A DNA stretch of 6,036 bases from an uncultured Oscillospiraceae bacterium (GCA_900754605.1 CAAEDK010000174.1:1-6036), one strand, 5' to 3'. Shown: positions 1 through 6,006, numbered from the stretch's first letter. Translations and numbers: made by a program. The notes: a model not told the origin generated them from the sequence alone.

Positions 1-720
1 AGCAGCAGCCTCAGTCTCAGCGGCAGGAGCCTCATCCTGGCCCTGCTTGCCCTCCTGGATGGCGTTGGCCATCACGCCGGAGATCAGCTTGATAGCACGG
101 ATGGCGTCATCGTTGCCGGGGATGACATAGTCGATCTCATCAGGATCACAGTTGGTGTCCACGATGGCGACGATGGGGATGTGCAGCTTGCGGGCCTCGT
201 TGATGGCGTTGCGCTCCTTGCGGGGGTCCACCACGAACAGGGCACCAGGGAGCTTCTTCATCTCAGTAACGCCGCCCAGGTACTTCTCCAGCTTGGCGAT
301 CTCGCCCATGTGCTTCATGACTTCCTTCTTGGGAAGCATATCGAAGGTGCCGTCCTCCTGCATACGCTTGAGCTGGTTCAGACGATCCACACGGCCGCGC
401 ATGGTCTTAAAGTTGGTGAGCATACCACCCAGCCAGCGGGCGTTCACATAGTACATACCAACGCGGGAAGCCTCTTCCTTGATGGCCTCCTGAGCCTGCT
501 TCTTGGTACCGACGAAGAGGATGGTCTCACCCTTCTCACCCAGAGAACGGACGAAGTTATAAGCCTCTTCCAGCTTCTTCACGGTCTTCTGCAGATCGAT
601 GATATAGATCCCGTTGCGCTCAGTGTAAATGTAGGTGGCCATCTTGGGGTTCCACCGACGGGTCTGGTGGCCGAAGTGGACGCCGGCCTCCAGCAGCTGC
701 TTCATAGATACGACTGCCAT
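1..720 (-). CDS. rpsB: 30S ribosomal protein S2 (3' end off the window)
   Basis: Ribosomal protein S2 of the small subunit, needed late in 30S assembly and for S1 or mRNA docking near the platform. Reading leftward from ATG at 718-720, 240 codons stay open to the window edge, so the stop is not seen. The N-terminus has the S2 signature, with [15 protein letters not shown] at about residues 13-27. Further family blocks follow: IYIIDLQKT near 39-47, [18 protein letters not shown], and the C-terminal [10 protein letters not shown] region. The last visible residues are Ala/Glu-rich ([11 protein letters not shown]), a variable tail often seen in Firmicutes, so little is probably missing given a usual length of 230-260. 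AGGAGG at 729-734 lies 8 nt before the ATG. The partner tsf normally follows, beyond this edge. Very sure of identity. Confidence 0.98.
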   Translation of the reverse strand, partial: MAVVSMKQLLEAGVHFGHQTRRWNPKMATYIYTERNGIYIIDLQKTVKKLEEAYNFVRSLGEKGETILFVGTKKQAQEAIKEEASRVGMYYVNARWLGGMLTNFKTMRGRVDRLNQLKRMQEDGTFDMLPKKEVMKHMGEIAKLEKYLGGVTEMKKLPGALFVVDPRKERNAINEARKLHIPIVAIVDTNCDPDEIDYVIPGNDDAIRAIKLISGVMANAIQEGKQGQDEAPAAETEAAA

Positions 721-838
721 GATTGTTTCCTCCTAAAAATTCAGTTTGATCTTTCTGGGTGCTTCATATCCCCCGCCAACCGAAAAGTTTTTCCGGCACT
801 GGGCGGAAAATCAGCAATCCCAGGCATAATGCCCTGGT

Positions 839-867
839 AGTATAGCATAGACAAGCAAAAGTTGCAA
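839..867 (-). promoter_or_regulatory. rpsB promoter (sigma-A type, extended -10)
   Basis: On the minus strand there is a TTGCAA -35 (862-867), a 17-nt spacer and a TATACT -10 (839-844) preceded by TGC, an extended -10. Transcription would start near 832, giving an rpsB leader of about 110 nt. The start of that leader (819-836) can fold into a CCAGG/CCTGG hairpin with one bulged base. No other promoter-like pair was seen between here and rpsB. Predicted from sequence only. Confidence 0.75.
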
Positions 868-923
868 GTAGTTTCCGAAAAATAGGCAGACAGAATTTGT
901 GCGGCGAAAACGATAAAAAAAGG

Positions 924-952
924 TTGACATCTGTTCATGGCTATGGTAACAT
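924..952 (+). promoter_or_regulatory. tRNA-Leu promoter
   Basis: A consensus TTGACA -35 (924-929), a 17-nt spacer and TAACAT (947-952) preceded by TGG, which supplies the extended -10 TG. The predicted start is about 959, roughly 30 nt before the mature tRNA 5' end, as expected for a pre-tRNA trimmed by RNase P. It diverges from the rpsB promoter, with about 56 bp between the two -35 boxes. Confidence 0.7.
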
Positions 953-989
953 AATCATCGCGCTAAGGAACAGCGCTGTTCAACCACTT

Positions 990-1076
990 GCGCGAGTGGT
1001 GGAATTGGTAGACTCGCTGGCTTCAGGTGCCAGTGCTCGCAAGGGCGTGCGGGTTCGACTCCCGCCTCGCGCACCA
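990..1076 (+). tRNA. tRNA-Leu, anticodon CAG
   Basis: An 87-nt class II tRNA with an encoded CCA end. The acceptor stem GCGCGAG (990-996) pairs with CTCGCGC (1066-1072), followed by discriminator A and CCA (1074-1076). The anticodon stem CTGGC/GCCAG encloses loop TTCAGGT, with anticodon CAG at 1024-1026 reading CUG codons. A long variable arm (TGCTCGCAAGGGCGTG region) and the T arm CGGGTTCGACTCCCG confirm the leucine class. CTG is the most used leucine codon in the neighbouring ribosomal genes, so this is probably a major isoacceptor. The transcript appears monocistronic: its own promoter lies upstream and a terminator starts right after the CCA. Confidence 0.97.
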
Positions 1077-1116
1077 ACGTCGGAGCAAAGTACTCTTTGC
1101 TCCGACGTTCTTTTTT
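1076..1116 (+). terminator. Intrinsic terminator of tRNA-Leu
   Basis: A perfect 15-bp inverted repeat, AACGTCGGAGCAAAG (1076-1090) and CTTTGCTCCGACGTT (1095-1109), with a TACT tetraloop. It is followed by C and six T (1111-1116). It begins at the last base of the tRNA, so it ends the tRNA transcript directly. Confidence 0.95.
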
Positions 1117-1271
1117 CAGCAAATTGAAAGAATATCATTTATCCGCCTTTCCCTTTTTGATTCTTAGAGTCAAAGCCAATTCCACTTTACAGTGCATAGC
1201 GAGAATACGTTCCATCTTAACTGTTCTTTACATATTATACAGATAAACCAAATTATCAAATATATAACTCA

Positions 1272-1310
1272 GAAGCGGAAGCACCTTGTTTGTTAAGATG
1301 CTTCCGCTTT
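1272..1310. terminator. Stem-loop, possible terminator of the XRE transcript
   Basis: AAGCGGAAGCA (1273-1283) pairs perfectly with TGCTTCCGCTT (1299-1309). The stem continues inward after one C-A mismatch as CTT/AAG. The T tract on either strand is poor, so this is a weak terminator at best. It lies about 190 bp past the regulator stop codon and could end that leftward transcript, or it may be only a transcript-stabilising hairpin. Confidence 0.45.
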
Positions 1311-1349
1311 CCAATTTTATCCATATTTGTGTGGAGTTCATACTTTATA

Positions 1350-1378
1350 TCAAGGCAGGCTGATTTCTAATGCCTTGA
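1350..1378. repeat. Inverted repeat, function unknown
   Basis: TCAAGGCA (1350-1357) and TGCCTTGA (1371-1378) form an 8-bp perfect dyad with a 13-nt spacer and no T tract. It could be a hairpin in the 3' untranslated part of the regulator transcript. I cannot assign it a role. Confidence 0.35.
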
Positions 1379-1496
1379 AGTTCGCCTGAATACAGCCCAA
1401 AATATGGTGATTATCTCTTATTTTCCCATTTCTGAACAGTTCCTTTTTCCTGCCCATATCTTAGACTGCGTTCTCCTGCCCGCTGCCCATTCGGTC

Positions 1497-1883
1497 CTAT
1501 CTTAGGATTTCTTCCAACCAGCTGATACATTCGGCTGCACACCGTTTCAGTTCCGGCTGTGTGGCTCCCCGTCGAAGGACTCCCGACATGGCCTCAATGC
1601 ATTGGAGCAGGCAGGCAGAGGCAGCCTGCTCGCAGTCCGTCTCTCTATCCTGTTCCCGCAGTAGACCAGACAGCGGTACCTGGTAACTCTCCGCCAGAAG
1701 CATCACCGTGCGCAGGGTGGGATTTCCCTCGCCTCGCTCATACGCGGAGAGACTGCTGGTGGAGACCCCGGAACGTGCCTCCGCCTCCTCCAGCGTCATT
1801 CTGCGCTGCTCTCTGAGCCACCGCAGCTGTACGCCAAAATCACGCAGGAGAGTTTCCTCCCGCTTTTCATCCCGATGTTCCAC
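1497..1883 (-). CDS. XRE-family helix-turn-helix transcriptional regulator
   Basis: A small DNA-binding protein, about 128 residues from the GTG at 1881-1883. Residues about 16-75 form an XRE/Cro-C1 HTH: QLRWLREQRRMTLEEAEARS is helices 1-2, then GVSTSSLSAYERGE is the recognition helix, then NPTLRTVMLLAESYQVPLSGLL. The remaining ~50 residues are predicted helical and unusually cysteine-rich (84, 91, 95, 115, 119), with no recognised effector domain. The start is uncertain. GTG has a GAGGTG just 4 nt upstream, while a TTG at 1905-1907 would add 8 residues but has no ribosome binding site. It is transcribed alone, divergently from the rpmG-secE-nusG operon, from the promoter at 1958-1986. Its target is not known; the shared promoter region makes self-regulation and control of the operon the first hypotheses. 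Confidence 0.85.
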   Translation of the reverse strand: MEHRDEKREETLLRDFGVQLRWLREQRRMTLEEAEARSGVSTSSLSAYERGEGNPTLRTVMLLAESYQVPLSGLLREQDRETDCEQAASACLLQCIEAMSGVLRRGATQPELKRCAAECISWLEEILR

Positions 1884-1957
1884 TCTCCACCTCGCTTTTC
1901 CTCTCAAAGTGATTATCTGTCTGCGTATTTTATATTTTCAAACATCTCTTTAACAAC

Positions 1958-1986
1958 AGGATAATGGATTCCCGTTTTTCTGTCAA
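1958..1986 (-). promoter_or_regulatory. Promoter of the XRE regulator gene
   Basis: On the minus strand TTGACA (1981-1986), a 17-nt spacer and TATCCT (1958-1963). The start would be near 1951, leaving a leader of about 70 nt before the GTG. The -10 runs into CCTGTT (1955-1960), the same hexamer found in the dyad on the opposing operon promoter, which hints at autoregulation. Confidence 0.65.
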
Positions 1987-2059
1987 CACATCAAAGCGTA
2001 AATTAACTGCCCTGATTCTCAGATACGGCCAAGCTCACTTAAAAAATTTAAAATTTCAC

Positions 2060-2088
2060 TTGACTCACTCACCTGTTTATGTTATATT
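2060..2088 (+). promoter_or_regulatory. Promoter of the rpmG-secE-nusG-rplKA operon
   Basis: TTGACT (2060-2065), a 17-nt spacer and TATATT (2083-2088) preceded by TGT, an extended -10. The predicted start is near 2095, about 243 nt before the rpmG ATG. I find no second promoter between the leader terminator (2239-2274) and rpmG, so this seems to be the operon's main promoter inside the window. Confidence 0.75.
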
Positions 2089-2102
2089 AACAGGTACCTG
2101 TG
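2071..2102. promoter_or_regulatory. Candidate operator: three ACCTGT half-sites on the operon promoter
   Basis: ACCTGTT (2071-2077) and AACAGGT (2089-2095) make a perfect 7-bp dyad spaced by 11 nt, centred on the extended -10. The right arm is reused in a second, contiguous 12-bp palindrome ACAGGTACCTGT (2090-2101). A protein bound here would block RNA polymerase at the -10 and start site. The XRE regulator encoded next door is the obvious candidate, but that is inference. Confidence 0.5.
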
Positions 2103-2275
2103 AAAAGGGGCTTTTGTCGTGCGCATTTTTACGGTGTAATGCCGCCCGACCCCCTCCTCCAACACCTTTGGAACACAGGGAGGCAATCGCCGGATCCCAC
2201 CGTAACGTTTTGGTACAGTGATATCTGTGCCTGTACGTCGCTGGATTCGGCATCAGACCGCATCCGGCGTTTTTC
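2095..2275 (+). ncRNA. Structured leader RNA ahead of rpmG (unrecognised; attenuator or small RNA)
   Basis: About 180 nt between the promoter and an intrinsic terminator that precedes rpmG. Visible pairings: TTACGGTG (2129-2136) with CACCGTAA (2198-2205), a perfect 8-bp closing helix. Inside it, CCTCC+TCCAA (2153-2162) pairs with TTGGA (2168-2172) and GGAGG (2179-2183). A hairpin GGTACAG (2212-2218)/CTGTGCC (2225-2231) follows, with CTGTAC (2231-2236) as an alternative partner. Then comes the terminator. CGCCGGAT (2188-2195) is the exact complement of the terminator 3' arm. I see no T-box consensus, SRP RNA or RNase P motif, and no L10-type context. Attenuation of the operon is the preferred reading; a stand-alone ~180-nt RNA is the alternative. 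Folding was by eye. Confidence 0.5.
2239..2274 (+). terminator. Intrinsic terminator inside the operon leader
   Basis: CGCTGGAT (2239-2246) pairs with ATCCGGCG (2262-2269) with one G-U pair. After a T-C mismatch, CGG/CCG extends the stem, closing a 7-nt loop. Five T follow (2270-2274). It sits about 64 nt before the rpmG start codon, with no evident promoter in between, so it must be read through for the operon to be expressed. Confidence 0.75.
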
Positions 2276-2337
2276 GTCTTATGCGGGATTCAAAGCGGAG
2301 AACTTTCTTCGCAAAACACTAAGGAGGTGCCGAACCT

Positions 2338-2505
2338 ATGGCAAGCAAAGCCGGCGCGCGCATCAAGATCACCCTGCGGTGCTCTGAGTGCAAGCAGAGA
2401 AACTACAACACCATGAAGAATAAGAAGAATACCCCTGACCGTCTGGAGCTCAACAAGTACTGCCCCTTCTGCAGAAAGCACACCGTCCACAATGAGACGA
2501 AGTAA
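2338..2505 (+). CDS. rpmG: 50S ribosomal protein L33
   Basis: A 55-residue small basic protein of the large subunit, located near the E site. The two CxxC pairs (C15-x2-C18 and C42-x2-C45) are those of the zinc-binding ('C+') L33 form rather than the cysteine-free zinc-independent paralogue. The family core [28 protein letters not shown] and the ending HTVHNETK match L33 end to end. The ATG follows AAGGAGGTG (2321-2329) at good spacing. It is the first gene of the operon, with secE starting 39 nt after its stop; rpmG-secE-nusG is a common order in bacteria. Because this form binds zinc, many Firmicutes also keep a zinc-free copy elsewhere; that cannot be judged here. Confidence 0.97.
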   Translation: MASKAGARIKITLRCSECKQRNYNTMKNKKNTPDRLELNKYCPFCRKHTVHNETK

Positions 2506-2544
2506 TTCCTCTGGAATGGCTGAAAGGAAAGAAGGGTAACTAAG

Positions 2545-2844
2545 ATGGCTGAGAACGAAAAGGTGGAGCAGAACGTTTCCTCTGCTCCTAAGGCCGAGAA
2601 GGCCAAAAAGGACCCTAAAAAGTCCGAGAAAAAGTCCAAGCCCGGCATCTTTGCCCGCATCGGCCGTTGGTTCCGGGAACTGAAGATCGAGTTGAAGAAG
2701 GTCGTGTGGCCCACCGGCAAGCAGACCGTCAACAACACCCTGATCGTCATCGCCTGTGTTATCGTCGTGGGCATTTTCATCTGGCTGTTTGACGCGGTGG
2801 CCGGCGGCCTGATCCAGGCCCTGTTCCACCTCGTGAATGGGTGA
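2545..2844 (+). CDS. secE: Preprotein translocase subunit SecE
   Basis: The small essential clamp subunit of the SecYEG membrane channel. It is 99 residues with one transmembrane helix, the short single-TM form typical of Gram-positive bacteria. Residues 1-33 are a highly charged Lys/Glu-rich cytoplasmic extension. Residues 35-61 carry the amphipathic helix and the family motif FRELKIELKKVVWPTGKQT, which packs on SecY. Residues about 64-85 are the hydrophobic helix (TLIVIACVIVVGIFIWLF). The ATG is preceded by GAAGGG (2531-2536), 8 nt away. The TGA stop at 2842-2844 comes only 5 nt before the nusG ATG, so the two are probably translationally coupled. Confidence 0.97.
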   Translation: MAENEKVEQNVSSAPKAEKAKKDPKKSEKKSKPGIFARIGRWFRELKIELKKVVWPTGKQTVNNTLIVIACVIVVGIFIWLFDAVAGGLIQALFHLVNG

Positions 2845-2849
2845 TCGGC

Positions 2850-3374
2850 ATGGCTGACAATGTGAATTGGTATGTAGTCCATACCTATTCTGGGTATGAG
2901 AACACCGTCAAGGCCACCATTGAAAAGTATGTCGAAAACCGTCACCTGCAGGATGTGATCCACGAGATCAGCATCCCGCTGGAAACTGTCACCGAGATCA
3001 CAGACAACGGCCCCAAGGATGTGGAGCGCAAGGTGTTCCCCGGCTATGTGCTGGTCAAGATGGTCATGAATGACGAAACTTGGCATGTAGTGCGGAATAT
3101 CCGCGGCGTTACTGGTTTCCTGGGCGAAGGCAACAAGCCCATCCCTCTGTCTGAGGACGATGTCGCCGCCCTCGGTGTCGAGAAGCGCGAAATCGTGGTG
3201 GGCTATCAGGTAGGCGACAGTGTCAAGATCACTGACGGCGCCTTGGAGTCCTTCCTGGGCACCGTGGAAGAGTTGGACCTGGAGCGCGGCAAAGTTCGCG
3301 TGATGGTGTCCATGTTCGGACGGGAAACCCCTGTAGAACTGGAACTGGAGCAGGTCGAGCCCATAAGCCAGTGA
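2850..3374 (+). CDS. nusG: Transcription termination/antitermination protein NusG
   Basis: NusG binds the RNA polymerase clamp to affect pausing and termination. Through its KOW domain it contacts S10, linking transcription to translation. There are 174 residues from the ATG. The NGN domain runs from [11 protein letters not shown] (residues 7-17) through FPGYVLVKM and [15 protein letters not shown] (about 63-92). The KOW domain covers about 120-172 ([20 protein letters not shown] then [19 protein letters not shown]). An upstream GTG (2841-2843) overlapping the secE stop would add three residues, but the ATG fits the family start better. The gene ends before a 136-nt structured gap leading to rplK. 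Confidence 0.97.
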   Translation: MADNVNWYVVHTYSGYENTVKATIEKYVENRHLQDVIHEISIPLETVTEITDNGPKDVERKVFPGYVLVKMVMNDETWHVVRNIRGVTGFLGEGNKPIPLSEDDVAALGVEKREIVVGYQVGDSVKITDGALESFLGTVEELDLERGKVRVMVSMFGRETPVELELEQVEPISQ

Positions 3375-3402
3375 TCTCCCGCCGCCAACAACAGACGTTT
3401 TC

Positions 3403-3474
3403 TCTGCGGCATCGAGCCGCAGAACGTGGGAGGGACGGTTCAGTCCGTCCCGCCAAATGGGCGCAGACCGCCCA
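3403..3474 (+). promoter_or_regulatory. Three tandem RNA hairpins between nusG and rplK
   Basis: Three perfect stems lie in a row. TCTGCGGC (3403-3410)/GCCGCAGA (3416-3423) has loop ATCGA. GGGACGG (3432-3438)/CCGTCCC (3445-3451) has loop TTCAGT. TGGGCG (3458-3463)/CGCCCA (3469-3474) has loop CAGAC. None is followed directly by a T tract, so they are not ordinary terminators. Ribosomal protein L1 is known in E. coli to repress its own rplKA mRNA at a leader site, so an L1 operator, an RNA processing site or a pause site is possible. I cannot confirm an L1 consensus by eye. Confidence 0.55.
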
Positions 3475-3510
3475 ACACAACCACATTTTTCATTATGGAG
3501 GTGCTCTTTC

Positions 3511-3936
3511 GTGGCACAGAAAGTAACTGGATACGTAAAACTGCAGATCCCCGCCGGCAAGGCGACTCCCGCCCCCCCTGTTGGCCCCGCTCTGGGTCAG
3601 CACGGCGTGAACATCGCCGCCTTCACCAAGGAGTTCAATGAGCGCACCAAGAACGACGTGGGCATGATCATCCCCGTCATCATCACTGTGTACGCTGACC
3701 GCTCCTTCACCTTCATCACCAAGACCCCTCCCGCCGCTGTGCTGATCAAGAAGGCCTGCAACATCGAGTCCGGCTCTGGTGTCCCCAACAAGACCAAGGT
3801 GGCCACCATCAGCAAGGAGGATGTGCGCAAGATCGCGGAGACTAAGATGCCCGATCTGAACGCCGCCAGCGTTGAGGCCGCTATGAGCATGATCGCCGGT
3901 ACTGCCCGCTCCATGGGCATCGTCGTGGGCGAGTAA
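3511..3936 (+). CDS. rplK: 50S ribosomal protein L11
   Basis: L11 forms the GTPase-associated centre of the 50S with 23S helices 43/44, where elongation factors and RelA-type stress sensing act. It is 141 residues, the normal family length. Residues 14-35 hold the proline-rich hinge region [14 protein letters not shown] (target area of thiostrepton-like drugs). The C-terminal RNA-binding domain ends with KMPDLNA and [14 protein letters not shown]. The start is a GTG, chosen because GGAGG (3497-3501) sits 9 nt before it and the protein then begins [11 protein letters not shown] as in the family. In-frame extension upstream to 3457 would add 18 non-conserved residues and is rejected. rplA follows after 14 nt. 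Confidence 0.97.
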   Translation: MAQKVTGYVKLQIPAGKATPAPPVGPALGQHGVNIAAFTKEFNERTKNDVGMIIPVIITVYADRSFTFITKTPPAAVLIKKACNIESGSGVPNKTKVATISKEDVRKIAETKMPDLNAASVEAAMSMIAGTARSMGIVVGE

Positions 3937-3950
3937 GGAGGGTGTGAACA

Positions 3951-4643
3951 ATGTTTAGAGGCAAGAAATATCAGGAGAGCGCCAAGCAGATCGACAAGAA
4001 CGCTCTGTACGATACCAACGAGGCCATGGAGCTGCTGGTCAAGACCGCTCCCGCCAAGTTCGATGAGACTGTTGAGCTCCACGTGAAGCTGGGCGTTGAC
4101 TCCCGTCACGCTGATCAGCAGGTCCGCGGTGCCATCGTTCTCCCTCACGGCACTGGTAAGACCCAGCGCGTTCTGGTTTTTGCTAAGGCCGCTAAGGCTG
4201 ACGAGGCTCGTGCCGCTGGTGCCGATTTCGTTGGCGATATGGACCTGGTGGAGAAGATCCAGAAGGAAAACTGGTTCGACTTCGATGTGGTCGTGGCTAC
4301 CCCCGACATGATGGGCGTTGTAGGCCGTCTGGGTAAGGTCCTGGGCCCCAAGGGTCTGATGCCCTCCCCCAAGGCCGGCACCGTCACCATGGACGTGACC
4401 AAGGCCATCAACGAGATCAAGGCCGGTAAGGTGGAGTACCGTCTGGATAAGACCAACATCATCCACTGCCCCATCGGCAAGGTCTCCTTCGGCGCCGAGA
4501 AGCTGGCTGAGAACTTCAACGCCATCATGGGCGCTATTGTCAAGGCCAAGCCCGCTGCTGCCAAGGGTCAGTATATCAAGAGCTGCGTGGTGGCTTCTAC
4601 TATGGGCCCCGGCGTCAAGGTCAACGGCGCCAAGCTGGTGTAA
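3951..4643 (+). CDS. rplA: 50S ribosomal protein L1
   Basis: L1 forms the mobile stalk that helps release deacylated tRNA from the E site, and in several bacteria it represses translation of its own rplKA mRNA. It is 230 residues, full length. Domain I carries the N-terminal [12 protein letters not shown] and the conserved [29 protein letters not shown] blocks (about 42-70, quoted as two adjoining parts). Domain II includes [20 protein letters not shown] (75-93). The signature [20 protein letters not shown] is at 125-144. The ATG is preceded by GGAGG (3937-3941) with 9-nt spacing. It is the last gene of the operon here, terminated at 4664-4704; rplJ, which usually comes next, is not in the window. 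Confidence 0.97.
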   Translation: MFRGKKYQESAKQIDKNALYDTNEAMELLVKTAPAKFDETVELHVKLGVDSRHADQQVRGAIVLPHGTGKTQRVLVFAKAAKADEARAAGADFVGDMDLVEKIQKENWFDFDVVVATPDMMGVVGRLGKVLGPKGLMPSPKAGTVTMDVTKAINEIKAGKVEYRLDKTNIIHCPIGKVSFGAEKLAENFNAIMGAIVKAKPAAAKGQYIKSCVVASTMGPGVKVNGAKLV

Positions 4644-4663
4644 TCTGATCCCGATCTTATATC

Positions 4664-4704
4664 AAAATGCGGTCCCGGTCCAATTTGGACTGGGACCGCA
4701 TTTT
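4664..4704. terminator. Strong, probably bidirectional terminator after rplA
   Basis: AAAATGCGGTCCCGGTCC (4664-4681) pairs with GGACTGGGACCGCATTTT (4687-4704): an 18-bp stem with one G-U pair and loop AATTT. The outer A/T tracts supply T runs on both strands, so it can stop the rplA transcript and also any leftward transcript leaving the IS element. Confidence 0.92.
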
Positions 4705-4797
4705 CGCTCTGCTCCTCTATCTTGGGGCCTCTCCACACCTGTAGGTAGTGTCAAGAGTTTTTCGCAAATTGGTTTGCAGTCTCTGGGATGGATGAAG

Positions 4798-5988
4798 TCA
4801 TCCAGCAATGGAGGTGTCCTCAAGGGTCGCCTCCAGGTGCTTCATGTTCATGTACTTCTTGTTGCCCCACTGGGTGCCGGCCACATGGCGCAGCCGGGCA
4901 CAGACCAGCATGAGGGCAGAATTACCGTCCGGGAAACTGCCTACTACACGGGTGCGGCGGCGGATCTCCCGGTTCAGCCTCTCAATGACATTATTGGTGC
5001 GGATGCGAGTCCAGTGTTCGCTGGGGAAATCGCAATAGGTAAGCGTTTCCTCAATGCCATCCTCTACCTTCTTGGCGGCTTCCTTCAGTTTCATAGCACG
5101 CAGTTCTTCTACCACAGCTTTGGCCTTTTCACGGGCGGCTTTCTTGCTCTCCTGGGCGTGGATCGCCTTGAGCATCTTGGCCACCAGCTTCATCTTTGAG
5201 CGAGGCGTAACGGAGAACACATTGCGGTAGAAGTGGACGGTACACCGCTGGTATTTGGCCTCAGGATACACCTCTCCCACGGCTTTCAGCATACCAAGAC
5301 ACTTGTCGCCAACGATGAGTTTTACGCCGTCCAGGCCACGGTCACGCAGCCACTGGAAGAAACTGACCCAGCTGGACTTGTCTTCTTTCATACCCTCAGC
5401 GGCACCCAGGACCTCACGATATCCATCCTCATTGACCGCAATCGCCACCAGAATGGCCACATTCTCAAACTCTCCGCCCCAGTTGCGGCGCAGGTAGATC
5501 CCATCCACATAGACATACGGATAACGCCCACCTTGCAGAGGGCGGTTCCGCCAATCTTCAATGTGGACATACGCTTTCTTATTCAGATCACTGATGGTGG
5601 AGGGAGAAACCTTGCTGCCCCAGAGGGCCTCAGTAATATCCTCCACACGCCGGACAGATACGCCGGCCAGGTACATTTCAATAAGAGCCTCTTCTACACT
5701 GCTCTCCCGGCGGCGATACCGCTCAATAATAGCAGTCTCGAAGGAGATTCCCTTGAGTTTTGGCACCTTGAGAGTAACGTCTCCGGAAGTCGTAGTGAGG
5801 TTGCGGCTGTAGTGGCCGCTGCGGTAGCCTTGGCGCTGCTTGTTACGCTCGTACCGGGCAGCTTGGGTCAGCTTCTCTGCCTCGGCCTCCAGAAGCTCGT
5901 TGAGTGTTTCCTCTACGCTGCCGCGTACAAGTTCCTTGAGCTGACCCTTGATTACTTCTTCGTTTAGCTGTACAATCTTCTCGGACAT
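4798..5988 (-). CDS. IS256-family transposase
   Basis: A DDE transposase (Transposase_mut / MULE-like family) of 396 residues, the normal length, apparently intact. The catalytic triad can be seen: D162 in VYVDGIYL, D228 in LIVGDKCLG and E336 in NNVIERLNREIRRRTRVVGSFP (given as family landmark, 22 residues: N332-I335, E336 and R342-P353 are the key parts). The C249-x2-H252 motif in YQRCTVHFYRNVF, diagnostic of the family, lies between D228 and E336. The N-terminal ~100 residues are the DNA-binding part, with charged helices and a YRSGHYSRNL segment. The ATG at 5986-5988 is preceded by AAAGGAG (5999-6005), spacing 10 nt. No frameshift or internal stop was seen, so the element may be active. 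Confidence 0.96.
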   Translation of the reverse strand: MSEKIVQLNEEVIKGQLKELVRGSVEETLNELLEAEAEKLTQAARYERNKQRQGYRSGHYSRNLTTTSGDVTLKVPKLKGISFETAIIERYRRRESSVEEALIEMYLAGVSVRRVEDITEALWGSKVSPSTISDLNKKAYVHIEDWRNRPLQGGRYPYVYVDGIYLRRNWGGEFENVAILVAIAVNEDGYREVLGAAEGMKEDKSSWVSFFQWLRDRGLDGVKLIVGDKCLGMLKAVGEVYPEAKYQRCTVHFYRNVFSVTPRSKMKLVAKMLKAIHAQESKKAAREKAKAVVEELRAMKLKEAAKKVEDGIEETLTYCDFPSEHWTRIRTNNVIERLNREIRRRTRVVGSFPDGNSALMLVCARLRHVAGTQWGNKKYMNMKHLEATLEDTSIAG

Positions 5989-6006
5989 GGTTTGCTGTCT
6001 CCTTTC

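Larger units (their letters stand above)
1117..1496. other. Gene-free spacer, AT-rich
   Basis: About 380 bases between the tRNA terminator and the end of the XRE regulator gene. I see no ORF with a credible start and ribosome binding site, and no RNA gene I recognise. It is clearly more AT-rich than the flanking genes. The only structure seen is the two inverted repeats listed separately (1272-1310 and 1350-1378). Confidence 0.6.

Noticed and set aside
181..840. 219-codon forward ORF and other forward ORFs over rpsB
   Set aside because: They lie antisense to a certain S2 gene. Their translations are low-complexity and match no family; they are frame shadows of a GC-biased gene.
741..938. 65-codon leftward ORF upstream of rpsB
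   Set aside because: It runs through the predicted rpsB promoter and leader and has no ribosome binding site or recognisable motif.
990..1116. tRNA-Leu 3' end as an integration site
   Set aside because: There is no integrase gene and no repeated tRNA 3' end in the window; the terminator follows directly.
1234..1259. Perfect TATAAT with TTGATA on the minus strand in the gene-free gap
   Set aside because: The spacing is about 14 nt, too short for a sigma-A promoter, and it would read only antisense to the tRNA gene.
2095..2275. T-box, SRP RNA or RNase P RNA as identity of the leader
   Set aside because: The conserved T-box AGGGTGG-type sequence, the SRP GGAAGGAAGCA motif and the RNase P GAGGAAAGTC motif are all absent by eye.
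2100..2387. GTG-started ORF through the leader into rpmG, considered as a leader peptide
   Set aside because: It starts inside the operator/start-site region with no room for a ribosome binding site. It runs in a different frame over rpmG, and no regulatory codon run was seen.
2841..2849. Upstream GTG start for nusG overlapping the secE stop
   Set aside because: It adds only three residues. The ATG at 2850 gives the family-typical MADN...[11 protein letters not shown] start.
2403..4564. Long antisense ORFs (up to 385 codons) across rpmG-secE-nusG-rplK-rplA
   Set aside because: They are shadows of strongly codon-biased ribosomal genes, and the sense proteins are unambiguous.
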